A stretch of 64,000 nucleotides of DNA from Prostheceraeus crozeri. Its lineage: Eukaryota > Platyhelminthes > Polycladida > Euryleptidae. The DNA is taken from the NCBI GenBank assembly GCA_907163375.1, contig CAJQUW010008929.1, forward strand, positions 1-64,000. The letters run 5' to 3'. Numbering within the stretch: position 1 is the stretch's first letter; the number at the start of each line of letters is the position of its first letter. Below, piece by piece: positions 30,995 to 38,144 of this stretch. The notes under the pieces are model-generated. The model was given only the letters and a program-made list of their open reading frames with translations, was not told where the DNA came from and made no database searches. The position numbers and the translations under genes are program-made.

Positions 30995-31211
30995 CAGTCT
31001 ATCATTTTTGAAGATTCGTACCAGCAGTTACAGTTTGTGTTATGAACCCGAACTTTTTCCTGCAGCTCTCATTAGTTGTTGGTTACCTGTGCATGTGGCA
31101 ATCTTTCATAATAGTAAAGTGATCATTACTGGACTAAAATCTCATGTACAAGCAAATATGATCCTAGACTATCTCATTGAGTATGTACGTACCCAGCGGA
31201 TTGTAAAATAA
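30666..31211 (+). CDS. TBP-like (TATA-binding-protein fold) protein
   Basis: 181 residues, the size of the TBP core, with both TBP repeats. Repeat 1 is 'YTIVNILRRFRLYTKIDLTTL' (5-25), 'YYPGRPQMLVVKM' (35-47), 'LQLFPNGTVQILG' (53-65). Repeat 2 is 'LTVDNMVIST' (97-106), 'YEPELFPAAL' (126-135), 'VAIFHNSKVIITG' (144-156). TBP has IVNTVNLGCKLDLKTIA, YNPKRFAAVIMRI, ALIFSSGKMVCTG, YEPELFPGL and LLIFVSGKVVLTG in the same order. TBP binds TATA boxes and nucleates the RNA polymerase II complex. The start at 30666 gives a full first strand and lies inside the PC4-like B frame. The element's own promoters carry TATA boxes, a natural target (inference). Poly(A) signal overlaps the stop. Confidence 0.82.
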   Translation: MKRHRYTIVNILRRFRLYTKIDLTTLHQQLPNSKYYPGRPQMLVVKMNNSRNLQLFPNGTVQILGALSHSSAQSMRLELQRLLRRIWKRERCVMSNLTVDNMVISTQLSDSLSFLKIRTSSYSLCYEPELFPAALISCWLPVHVAIFHNSKVIITGLKSHVQANMILDYLIEYVRTQRIVK

Positions 31212-31242
31212 AAAACAATTTTTCCAACATGATGTTTTTATT
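31207..31242. terminator. Opposed poly(A) signals embedded in the stop codons
   Basis: AATAAA at 31207-31212 overlaps the TBP-like stop TAA (31209-31211). On the other strand AATAAA (31242-31237) overlaps the protease stop (31240-31238). The two convergent genes are separated by 26 bases. Confidence 0.6.
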
Positions 31243-31699
31243 TCAAATCATGATAGAACTTACAAATCATTTTTTCATTAGAGGATGGATTACATGAAAA
31301 GTTTTGAATAACAGATGCAAATCGAGATACATGTAAACGTTTTAAGATGAAGTACAGTACAAAAGCACCACACGTTGATGAAAGTGGATGTTGTAGTATG
31401 CGTTCATTTCGCTGATATTGACGCGTATGTTTTCTCAACCACTGCTGTGTTGGTATATTTGGAGGTTGAGCAAGAGAGTCAAATAGTTCACCACGTCGGT
31501 CTTCTCCAATAAAGATCGCTTTCCAATGCTCACCGCCTAAATTCTGTGAATGAGTGTTTAGCACAATAAAGATGGGATAGTGATTTACTGCAGGTGGTAA
31601 GGTATCGAGTGAATAGACATTATCGAAAGCTTTCAACGTCGCTTCGTCTGCATTACGCTGCACTTTAGTCTTAATATCGTCAGCAGTCAACCAACTCAT
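31238..31699 (-). CDS. Adenain-type cysteine protease
   Basis: 153 residues, Ulp1/adenovirus protease fold. Catalytic His58 ('GGEHWKAIF'), acidic Asp74 ('GELFDSL'), oxyanion Gln103 ('LQHPLSSTCGAF') and nucleophile Cys110 are all present with normal spacing. In Polintons and adenoviruses this enzyme matures capsid precursors. Its start overlaps the capsid gene's stop, so the two are coordinately placed. No cofactor-binding peptide could be identified. Confidence 0.92.
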   Translation of the reverse strand: MSWLTADDIKTKVQRNADEATLKAFDNVYSLDTLPPAVNHYPIFIVLNTHSQNLGGEHWKAIFIGEDRRGELFDSLAQPPNIPTQQWLRKHTRQYQRNERILQHPLSSTCGAFVLYFILKRLHVSRFASVIQNFSCNPSSNEKMICKFYHDLK

Positions 31700-32976
31700 T
31701 AACGATTATACTGAAGAATCACGTCACGATACTTTGTAATTTCAATATTTGAATCGAAGACTGCATAAATTAATACATTGATCGTCTCAGGTAGTGTTCT
31801 TTTGAACGTCAAATCCAAACGAATATTATGAGGCACGTTCGCTTGACGATAGGGTGCACTAATATCGCTGTCAGCAGTCAAATCAAATGCATAAATAGTA
31901 TATCCACTCTTAAACTCTTTCATAGTAAGTCCGTTGGTGTCATCCGTATTGTAAAAGCCAAAGACATCCATAAAATCAACATAACTGCGCATAAATTGAT
32001 CCGAAGCAAAATCTGGTTTGTAGGGTGGACCAGGATGACTCACACCATTTACACGTAAAGCAATTTCACTTAACTGATTGTGTTTAAAATTGAAAGGATT
32101 CTTCTTTATATTACCATTAAATGCATCATTTTCAACCATTGCCACCATGAGGAGCTTCGGTGCTTCCGATGGAAAGAGGCCATCTTTCATGAAACTCTTT
32201 TGATCTTTCGGAATTGTAAAGGTGAGAAGCTTTGTATGCTGAACGGGGTAAATGGCATTTTGGCGGTTAAGGCCTTCAGCATGCCCTCTAATGACACTTG
32301 GATTCGGTACTACTCGACGAATGTAAAGTGCAATATCTTCCACATGAATTCTAAAATTGTCAACTTTAGCAAATGCATTCAGCGCAAATTCAGGCTTATT
32401 CAATGTCAGCTTGAGTCGCATGCTGGTATTACACAGTAAAAACTTTGACTGTCTAAAGAAGTCTAAATTCAGCGGACCATATAGCTGACATACTTTACTA
32501 TCTTTAATCATAGCAGATCGCTTTACAAAGCCACTGTTTGTTTCAACATCAAATTTTCCTGCTTCATCTCTATACCATCCCATGGCTTCCATATGACTTT
32601 TTTGTGCTGCTGGATGAAACTGTGATACATGATTGAAATATGATTTATAGGGATAATCGCTTTGACCACCTTCCACCTGCTGCTCTCCAATCGTTAGAGA
32701 AACATCGCGAAGTAATGTAGTCAATGGTAAATTGTTCAGTCCAACTTTATGTGCATCGTCAATAGCAGTTCCATCTGCTTGCTGAATTCTAAACCTCAAA
32801 TCAAGCATCGCATAACTCAAATCTATGTAGTCATCACTACCACCAGGAATAACAAATTCAATGGGGCCAGCATTCTCAGCTGTTCGAGGATGATAATCTA
32901 CAATACTTGAACTAAGAATATCTGTCTGTATGGCTTGTTGATCAAACAAACAAAAACCGGAAGTTTTACACTCCAT
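31699..32976 (-). CDS. Major capsid protein, double jelly roll (F54H12.2-like)
   Basis: 425 residues. 'ECKTSGFCLFDQQAIQTDIL' at the start, then 'YHPRTAENAGPIEFVIPGGSDDYIDLSYAMLDLRFRI' and 'YPYKSYFNHVSQFH', are hallmarks of the Polinton/Maverick major capsid, often labelled F54H12.2-like in animal genomes. It would form the trimeric hexon-like units of an icosahedral shell. It lies between the core-protein gene (2 bases away) and the protease. Confidence 0.92.
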   Translation of the reverse strand: MECKTSGFCLFDQQAIQTDILSSSIVDYHPRTAENAGPIEFVIPGGSDDYIDLSYAMLDLRFRIQQADGTAIDDAHKVGLNNLPLTTLLRDVSLTIGEQQVEGGQSDYPYKSYFNHVSQFHPAAQKSHMEAMGWYRDEAGKFDVETNSGFVKRSAMIKDSKVCQLYGPLNLDFFRQSKFLLCNTSMRLKLTLNKPEFALNAFAKVDNFRIHVEDIALYIRRVVPNPSVIRGHAEGLNRQNAIYPVQHTKLLTFTIPKDQKSFMKDGLFPSEAPKLLMVAMVENDAFNGNIKKNPFNFKHNQLSEIALRVNGVSHPGPPYKPDFASDQFMRSYVDFMDVFGFYNTDDTNGLTMKEFKSGYTIYAFDLTADSDISAPYRQANVPHNIRLDLTFKRTLPETINVLIYAVFDSNIEITKYRDVILQYNR

Positions 32977-32978
32977 GA

Positions 32979-33434
32979 TTAGAAGTTATAGCAGCGTCGT
33001 CGTTTAGCGCCTGATGAATGATTAGAGCCTCTACGACGTTTGCGTGAATGCCTTTTGACTGAAGATCGCACCTTACCAGCTCCGCGATGTTTCCTCCTTC
33101 CTTTATTCATTCGTTTAGGTGATTTCTTTCCTTGAGTAACACCAGCAAAGGTCTGCTTCAATGTTTTTAAACCGCGTTCCTTCCCACGATTCAACAAACT
33201 GCTCTTAAAACTTCTACCTCTGGAAAGATCACTAGCAACATCACCAGCAAAGCCAACGGCATTACTTAAAACATTTCGTTTTAAAGATCTACCGACATTG
33301 GATATGAGAGGTGCTACAACAGATTTCAGTGCACCAAGTATGCTACCTCCACGTTGGCGGCGAGCACCGATGTAAATTTGTCCTCCACCACTTACATAGG
33401 AGGGTCGTGAATAAAATGAGGCAGTTGGATTCAT
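32979..33434 (-). CDS. Basic core/minor virion protein (adenovirus pX/pVI-like)
   Basis: 151 residues, very rich in Arg and Lys. N-terminal 'SYVSGGGQIYIGARRQRGGSILGALKSVVAPLI' (Gly hinge plus amphipathic helix), then a basic C-terminal half ('KRMNKGRRKHRGAGKVRSS', 'RKRRRGSNHSSGAKRRR'). It occupies the place next to the capsid gene where Polintons have a DNA-condensing or minor capsid protein. 'RQRGG|S' may be a protease site. Confidence 0.7.
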   Translation of the reverse strand: MNPTASFYSRPSYVSGGGQIYIGARRQRGGSILGALKSVVAPLISNVGRSLKRNVLSNAVGFAGDVASDLSRGRSFKSSLLNRGKERGLKTLKQTFAGVTQGKKSPKRMNKGRRKHRGAGKVRSSVKRHSRKRRRGSNHSSGAKRRRCYNF

Positions 33435-33465
33435 AGCTCAAACCCTAAACATTGTTAGTTACAAC

Positions 33466-33472
33466 TTTGCAT
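33466..33472 (-). promoter_or_regulatory. ATGCAAA motif before the core/capsid/protease cluster
   Basis: In the 41-base gap upstream of the core gene. CATGCAAAGTTG on the minus strand is close to TATGCAAAGTTG at 29958-29952, extending the shared motif to ~10 bases. Confidence 0.5.
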
Positions 33473-33475
33473 GAA

Positions 33476-34696
33476 TCACTGTCGATCACTTAGATGAAAG
33501 ATGTCGGCACGACGCATCCAAGAGTTCATACTTGAAGGATAACCAGTCCATTTAACAAGACACCATTCTTCACCTTGCCGTTTTTTACATCGAATGATTT
33601 TCTCTACCAAATATGTTTCACTTTCAGTGACTACCTCAATCTCATCGCGGTAAAAGCTACCCTCAATTTCTTCATTATCGTAATCTTTCAACTTGTAGGT
33701 GGTCGGAGAGTCTTTTTGATTAATCCTTGATACTGTAAATACCTCCTCTGTCCAATTCGGAAGGTACCCTTTAGCAAAAACACTTTTCACTTTTGAGATA
33801 CGAACTTTATCGCCAATTTTCACATCACTTTTCACATGAGTGCGTTTACGTTGGAATGATTCGCGCACTTTATCTACATTGTCAGCATTTACATCTACTG
33901 GTCTGAGTCCAATAGAACGATGGATAGAGTGATTGTAGGCATGGAGTGTATCTTGTAGAACCTTTGTCCAATTTTGTGTCAAGTTGGCAGTAAAATGTCG
34001 CCACAAGCGATTTTTTAATGTGCGATTAAAACGTTCAACGAGTGCAGCTTTATAAGCACTCTTTACACTAAACAACTCAATGTCATGCCTCTCAAATAAT
34101 CTTCTCACATGCTGATTTTCAAACTCTTTTCCTTGATCACTCTGAATTCTTTTTGGAATCCGACCTTCTCGAAAAATTGTTTGGAATGCTTTTGCTACTC
34201 CTTTCCCTTCTTTAGTTTTTAAAGGTTGAGCCCACGCATAACGCGAGAAAATATCAATGACGGTTAAAATAAAATTATTACCCGAGTTATGTTTTGAAAT
34301 GGAGGCGACATCGCACAAATCTGCTTGCCACTGTTCATCGATGTCATGAACAATATAATGGCGGGTGCGGTACTTCTTTTTCGCTTGTTTGTGGAGTGTA
34401 TAGGTAGCCTGACCCTTTAACCATCGTTTCACTTGTGATTGTGGAAGACCACTCGCTTTTGATAATTTCTTGATAGATGCAAATCCTGCCGGATGTTTTA
34501 CATCATAATAGATTGACTTCAAACGCTCAGTCGATGACGACTGACTCTTTTTCCTCCTTCTCATCTTTTTGTTTTCTTGCCTTTCTACATTTACAACAAC
34601 TACAGCATTTAGCTTTAGCGGTTTTGCGATCGTGTTCACATTGCTTAGGGGTTTCATTATGAGAGCTGGCGCAGCAAGTGCAAGTGACAACGACAT
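33476..34696 (-). CDS. Polinton integrase with C-terminal chromodomain
   Basis: The likely start is the Met at 34564 ('MRRRKKSQSSSTERLKSIYYD'), giving ~362 residues. Counting from 34696: N-terminal zinc/HTH-like region ~57-115, catalytic Asp126 ('WQADLCD'), Asp187 ('QSDQGKEFEN') and Glu221 ('VERFNRTLK'), SH3-like 'VKIGDKVRISKVKSVFAKGY' ~280, and chromodomain 'WCLVKWTGYPSSMNSW' near the end. It inserts the element and makes the 6-bp duplication; the chromodomain may guide it to methylated histones. The 5' end overlaps the Cys-rich frame. Confidence 0.95.
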   Translation of the reverse strand: MSLSLALAAPALIMKPLSNVNTIAKPLKLNAVVVVNVERQENKKMRRRKKSQSSSTERLKSIYYDVKHPAGFASIKKLSKASGLPQSQVKRWLKGQATYTLHKQAKKKYRTRHYIVHDIDEQWQADLCDVASISKHNSGNNFILTVIDIFSRYAWAQPLKTKEGKGVAKAFQTIFREGRIPKRIQSDQGKEFENQHVRRLFERHDIELFSVKSAYKAALVERFNRTLKNRLWRHFTANLTQNWTKVLQDTLHAYNHSIHRSIGLRPVDVNADNVDKVRESFQRKRTHVKSDVKIGDKVRISKVKSVFAKGYLPNWTEEVFTVSRINQKDSPTTYKLKDYDNEEIEGSFYRDEIEVVTESETYLVEKIIRCKKRQGEEWCLVKWTGYPSSMNSWMRRADIFHLSDRQ

Positions 34697-34742
34697 TCAC
34701 CTCTGGCGGCTCATTACATGGCAAGCAACACATCTGCTTCAT
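34527..34742 (-). CDS. Small Cys-rich protein overlapping the integrase start
   Basis: 71 residues with 'MCCLPC', 'CTCCAS', 'CEHD' and 'KCCSCCKCRK', then a Lys/Glu tail. Fourteen cysteines or so in the first 53 residues is far from chance. The other Polinton has a Cys-rich frame at the same place (10756-11082). It begins immediately upstream of the integrase and 2 bases from the preceding gene. Unknown function; metal binding or palmitoylation possible. Confidence 0.5.
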   Translation of the reverse strand: MKQMCCLPCNEPPEVNVVVTCTCCASSHNETPKQCEHDRKTAKAKCCSCCKCRKARKQKDEKEEKESVVID

Positions 34743-34743
34743 A

Positions 34744-35436
34744 TTAATAGTCTGAGAACATGTATTTCCTGGGAGGAGCTGTTTTACGTTTTCCTTTTAC
34801 CAGTTTTAGTGACGATGTAGATCTACGTCGAGTTCTTCCTCTTGTTTGCTTAGTGAGTGTGGGAGGGGATGTAGCAGGTGACGACTTAAACCAATTTGTT
34901 GGCATTTTCATCGTCTGAAGCATTGGAGCAGTAGCCACTGTTGAATCAAGTTCTTTCAATGTCTCATTATTCAAAGCAAATTTTGGCACATTATGCTTTT
35001 TCAATAGTTTAAGAAAGTATGACCAACCAGGTGGAACATAGCCCTGACGGCGCTTTCTACGTGTCGCATACTGAATCAAGTCTTCATAACGTGAAGCATC
35101 AATCACTTTATTTTCATCTGTAATGATTTCTCCTCTATCATTTACATTGAGATGGGGCTCAATACTATTGAAAAGAGATATGGCATGTGCGCGAGATGCT
35201 AAAGGTGTAGCAGTCGATACAGAGTCACGCATCTTATTCTTCAAGTTTTTCAATTGCTCAACAGTTTCCGATTGTAATAATACAGCACGATGTGGATCTT
35301 TGATGTGAACATTTTGCTGATAATCTATTTCTTTCCTATACATTTGATTTGCAAGAGGTTGCTTTACTTGCTGCATGGCAGTCAATTGTACATATTCATC
35401 CTGAGGAATAACAATCATGCGAGAATAAGAACTCAT
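34744..35436 (-). CDS. Polinton 'VIPQ-EYVQL' protein
   Basis: 230 residues. 'SYSRMIVIPQDEYVQL' N-terminus, 'IKDPHRAVLL', 'RAHAISLFNSIEPH', 'PPGWSYFLKLLKKHNVPKF', and a basic Ser/Thr/Arg C-terminus ending 'PPRKYMFSDY'. Its start overlaps the ATPase stop by 4 bases. Conserved in both elements here. Function unknown; the basic tail and position suggest a minor virion protein. Confidence 0.65.
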   Translation of the reverse strand: MSSYSRMIVIPQDEYVQLTAMQQVKQPLANQMYRKEIDYQQNVHIKDPHRAVLLQSETVEQLKNLKNKMRDSVSTATPLASRAHAISLFNSIEPHLNVNDRGEIITDENKVIDASRYEDLIQYATRRKRRQGYVPPGWSYFLKLLKKHNVPKFALNNETLKELDSTVATAPMLQTMKMPTNWFKSSPATSPPTLTKQTRGRTRRRSTSSLKLVKGKRKTAPPRKYMFSDY

Positions 35437-36098
35437 AGTTTGTAGATAATCATGGGAGTTTTCAAAATATCACTTCGAAATCTAAATTCTTCCGGACACT
35501 CTTGCGTAAAGTCAATGAATAAGTAACCGTATGGTTTTTCAGTAGCTGCTTGAAAAATTTCAATTAAGGCTTTTGATCCTCTGGGTGCAACTTGTCGCGC
35601 TAAAATTTCAAATTGACTTTTATCTCGCGGATTCTTGAAAATAGCATAATAGTGTGTATTCAGGTTTCGTGTACGAGCTTCTTTTCCATCAGGAAACAAA
35701 TTTTGTGTAATATAGATGATAAAACACCTTTTATGGTGTGCTGCGCGAGTGAACATATCTGTAACATCTTTTGAATTCTTACTTTCTTTTAATAAATCAT
35801 CCAATACAACAACATCATTAGACTGAAGTTTATCCACTGGAATAATTCCTTCATGTCGAATAAAGTTGCGACTTTGCAATTCCTGAAACAGCGACGGTTG
35901 ATAAATACCATAACACCAAATCACTCGATTGATAGGTTCCTTAAACAACTCCCTTCTTTTATCCAATAAATTCAGCGTGAAAACAGTTTTACCTGCATGA
36001 GATGGACCTGATACAGTCAGAACTTTATCACATTGAAGTCTGAAATCCATTTTATTACTTTGAGACTCAACATTTGCATAATTAACGCTTAGAGCCAA
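35433..36098 (-). CDS. A32/FtsK-HerA-type genome-packaging ATPase
   Basis: 221 residues. The likely start is the Met of 'MDFRLQCDK' (36050). Walker A 'GPSHAGKTVF', Walker B 'DVVVLDDLL', then 'IIYITQNLFPDGKEARTRNLNTHYYAIFKNPRD' and 'GYLFIDFTQECPEEFRFR'. Same family as 11803-12438 and NCLDV A32. It would power DNA packaging. Confidence 0.92.
   Translation of the reverse strand: MALSVNYANVESQSNKMDFRLQCDKVLTVSGPSHAGKTVFTLNLLDKRRELFKEPINRVIWCYGIYQPSLFQELQSRNFIRHEGIIPVDKLQSNDVVVLDDLLKESKNSKDVTDMFTRAAHHKRCFIIYITQNLFPDGKEARTRNLNTHYYAIFKNPRDKSQFEILARQVAPRGSKALIEIFQAATEKPYGYLFIDFTQECPEEFRFRSDILKTPMIIYKL
36072..36079 (-). promoter_or_regulatory. ATGCAAAT motif before the ATPase gene
   Basis: Exact octamer on the minus strand, ~22 bases upstream of the likely ATPase start at 36050. 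Confidence 0.45.
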
Positions 36099-36438
36099 AG
36101 ATATTTCCCAATAGGTTGCCCACGGCAGGAGCTATCATTGGAAGTATTGCTGAAAGGAAACCGCCCTTTTGTGTTAGAGTTTTCCTCTTTCTTTGAAGGG
36201 CGACTTTAGGATTGGAGATGAAACGCAATTTCGTAGCATATCGCTTAAGTAACTTTCGTTGTTTTGGCGCTAATTTCTTCGTCCTCAACTTCCTGACATG
36301 AGAAATAATTTCACAAATGAATTTATCGTTAGCATGTCGTATAGCATTGTATCGCTGATTTGCTTTCATTCGTCGGAGAGCTTGAATGGCTGAAGAAAAC
36401 TTTTGACTTTTACGTTTCGTCATTTTACGTTTCGCCAT
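36082..36438 (-). CDS. Small basic Polinton protein with amphipathic C-terminus
   Basis: 118 residues. Very basic N-terminal 85 ('MAKRKMTKRKSQKFSSAIQ', 'RKLRTKKLAPKQRKLLKRY'), then 'LTQKGG' followed by 'FLSAILPMIAPAVGNLLGNIFGSKR', a membrane-active-looking helix. Homologous in layout to 13442-13891. Compare adenovirus pVI, which is cut by the viral protease and lyses endosomes (role by analogy only). Confidence 0.6.
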   Translation of the reverse strand: MAKRKMTKRKSQKFSSAIQALRRMKANQRYNAIRHANDKFICEIISHVRKLRTKKLAPKQRKLLKRYATKLRFISNPKVALQRKRKTLTQKGGFLSAILPMIAPAVGNLLGNIFGSKR

Positions 36439-36476
36439 TTTCCGTGTTAGTCTTTGCTAAAACCTATCTTTACCAC

Positions 36477-36484
36477 ATTTGCAT
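36477..36484 (-). promoter_or_regulatory. ATGCAAAT motif before the small basic gene
   Basis: Exact octamer on the minus strand, ~40 bases upstream of the ATG at 36438. Confidence 0.45.
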
Positions 36485-36489
36485 AGGTA

Positions 36490-36819
36490 CTAACTATTGC
36501 GACATAAGTGACACTCGAAATGAGCAATATCACAGTGGTTACATTGGCAAAGTTGAATGCAATTACGTATGAAACAGCGTTGACAAAAAGCATGCTTACA
36601 TCTCTTGAAGATGCGCTTTTCATTTCCATCCTTTCGCTTACATACATCGCAACACATAGTTTCACCGTTACTGATGTCTATAGCAAGTCTTTTTGAAGAT
36701 ATGAATTTGCTAGCCTTTTCTAAATAATAGACGCATGTACAGAAGGAATATACTTCGAGAGTGAGCAGACATAGCTCGAAAACCAGTTGTGCTACAATCA
36801 AGTACCACTGCATTTTCAA
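36490..36819 (-). CDS. Membrane-anchored RING-type protein
   Basis: 109 residues. The N-terminal hydrophobic segment 'WYLIVAQLVFELCLLTLEVY' is likely a membrane anchor. C-terminal cysteines and histidine follow a RING order: 'CCDVCKRK', 'RCKHAFCQRC', 'CQCNHC', 'CHLC'. Possible membrane E3 ubiquitin ligase (compare viral MARCH-like proteins, but the spacing is more RING than RING-CH). Its start overlaps the preceding gene by 4 bases. Confidence 0.5.
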   Translation of the reverse strand: MKMQWYLIVAQLVFELCLLTLEVYSFCTCVYYLEKASKFISSKRLAIDISNGETMCCDVCKRKDGNEKRIFKRCKHAFCQRCFIRNCIQLCQCNHCDIAHFECHLCRNS

Positions 36820-37226
36820 TTTTTCTTTATGGAAAGTTGAATGTGAATATCTGAAATCGCTTCAATCACTAGACTGCTACCATGATGGTTAAATGCGTTA
36901 AGACGTTCAGCAATTTTTATCATATGTCTTTTAAAAAATTCTTCGGGGTGATCTACCACTTCCATTGAATAAGAAGCAAAATGGAAAGAGCGACTTTCCA
37001 CCTCTTCCTTTCCAAAATGACTAAACTTAATTTTCGCAACTAATCGCGCCATGATAATGCTATCAGAGAATGTATTCATTAACTCTAGAAATAGAGTGCT
37101 AGCATCATCAACCACTGCTTCGATGTCGGTCTCATCTTTATGAAATTTTATCACATAATCTTGAACAGCTCCTTTTAAACTTTGCCTATGAAAACGTAAT
37201 GTTCCGCAGTCGTTTGAGAAAGACAT
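36816..37226 (-). CDS. Hypothetical Polinton protein
   Basis: 136 residues with no recognised domain: 'DYVIKFHKDETDIEAVVDDA', 'ARLVAKIKFSHFGKEEVESR', 'FKRHMIKIAERLNAFNHHG'. An ATGCAAT variant lies upstream (minus strand, ~37250). A virion or assembly role cannot be supported. Confidence 0.4.
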   Translation of the reverse strand: MSFSNDCGTLRFHRQSLKGAVQDYVIKFHKDETDIEAVVDDASTLFLELMNTFSDSIIMARLVAKIKFSHFGKEEVESRSFHFASYSMEVVDHPEEFFKRHMIKIAERLNAFNHHGSSLVIEAISDIHIQLSIKKN

Positions 37227-37313
37227 GATCGCCCTTTATCTAACCCATCCATTGCATGAAAACAACAACTCTTCTCATAGTAACATTTATTGAATAACGG
37301 TAACAAGCATGCA

Positions 37314-37844
37314 TTATAAATCAATGGTTTGAAAGAGATAAAATAGATACAGCTGGTAACTATCATACAGCGAGCAATGATAACCATACAGGACTTTGGC
37401 AGTGTTGAGGTAAGGAGGAAAGAAGCATTGGTTATGAACGTAGCTACTACAACGAACAGACAAAATAGGAACACACAAATCCTTAAAACGTTTCGTGACT
37501 TCATGATAATGTTGATTCACTCTACTATCCCAAGGCGGGAGCAAAATATCATCAATGATTAGATTGGGAAATACTTTCCTCTCCTTACCAGGATTATTAC
37601 AAAAGATGCGTATAACATTGAAAGCAGCTAACCATCGTTTAAAGTCAATAAGAAGAGCACTCTCACAAGAAAAGCCATAGTCTTGCAAATATTTCAGATT
37701 AAGTCCATGAATGTGTTTTCTCGCCCATTGATCAACATTGGGATCGCAGTTGGCATGTTGATGATAGACACTAACAATCTGATATGTCCAATTGTTCATA
37801 GCAATAGCACTGAGCTCCTGTACAGGTTCACCCTCACAATCCAT
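37314..37844 (-). CDS. DEDD exonuclease-like (RNase H fold) protein
   Basis: 176 residues. 'MDCEGEPVQELSAIAMN' gives the D-x-E pair of DnaQ-type exonucleases. 'YHQHANCDPNVDQWARKHIHGLN' and 'FKRWLAAFNVIRIFCNNPGKE' resemble the following blocks in repeat-encoded proteins I know from invertebrate genomes. A clear third and fourth acidic residue could not be fixed. It may process DNA or RNA of host or element. Family call tentative. Confidence 0.4.
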   Translation of the reverse strand: MDCEGEPVQELSAIAMNNWTYQIVSVYHQHANCDPNVDQWARKHIHGLNLKYLQDYGFSCESALLIDFKRWLAAFNVIRIFCNNPGKERKVFPNLIIDDILLPPWDSRVNQHYHEVTKRFKDLCVPILSVRCSSYVHNQCFFPPYLNTAKVLYGYHCSLYDSYQLYLFYLFQTIDL

Positions 37845-37895
37845 AAAAATGATGATAGAAGCCTAAAACGGAAATTACACATCTAAGGAAGCGTT

Positions 37896-38144
37896 CTATA
37901 ACATATTACAAAATGAAGAATTACATCGATGCTTTTCACGACAAAATACACAAATGATATGATGGCAACGAAGAAGTAAAATGTATCTAATAAGACCACG
38001 TCTACGACACTCAAAGCACATAAGCGAATTGTCATAGGGTAGAGTTAGGAAAGGGCTAGTAATTCTCCTTCTTTGATTTGCGTTTTGATGTAGCATTCTT
38101 CTCCGACTTGCGCTTCGTACCACTGCTGTTAAGGATTTGATCAA
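37896..38144 (-). CDS. Small RING-like protein
   Basis: 82 residues or fewer (an internal Met gives ~66). Cysteine/histidine order 'CFECRRRG', 'LRCHHIICVFCREKHRCNSSFC' is RING-like with a short central part. It overlaps the end of the next gene by 89 bases in another frame. Confidence 0.4.
   Translation of the reverse strand: MIKSLTAVVRSASRRRMLHQNANQRRRITSPFLTLPYDNSLMCFECRRRGLIRYILLLRCHHIICVFCREKHRCNSSFCNML

Noticed and set aside
31828-32439. Two plus-strand frames within the capsid gene
   Set aside because: Antisense shadows of the major capsid protein.
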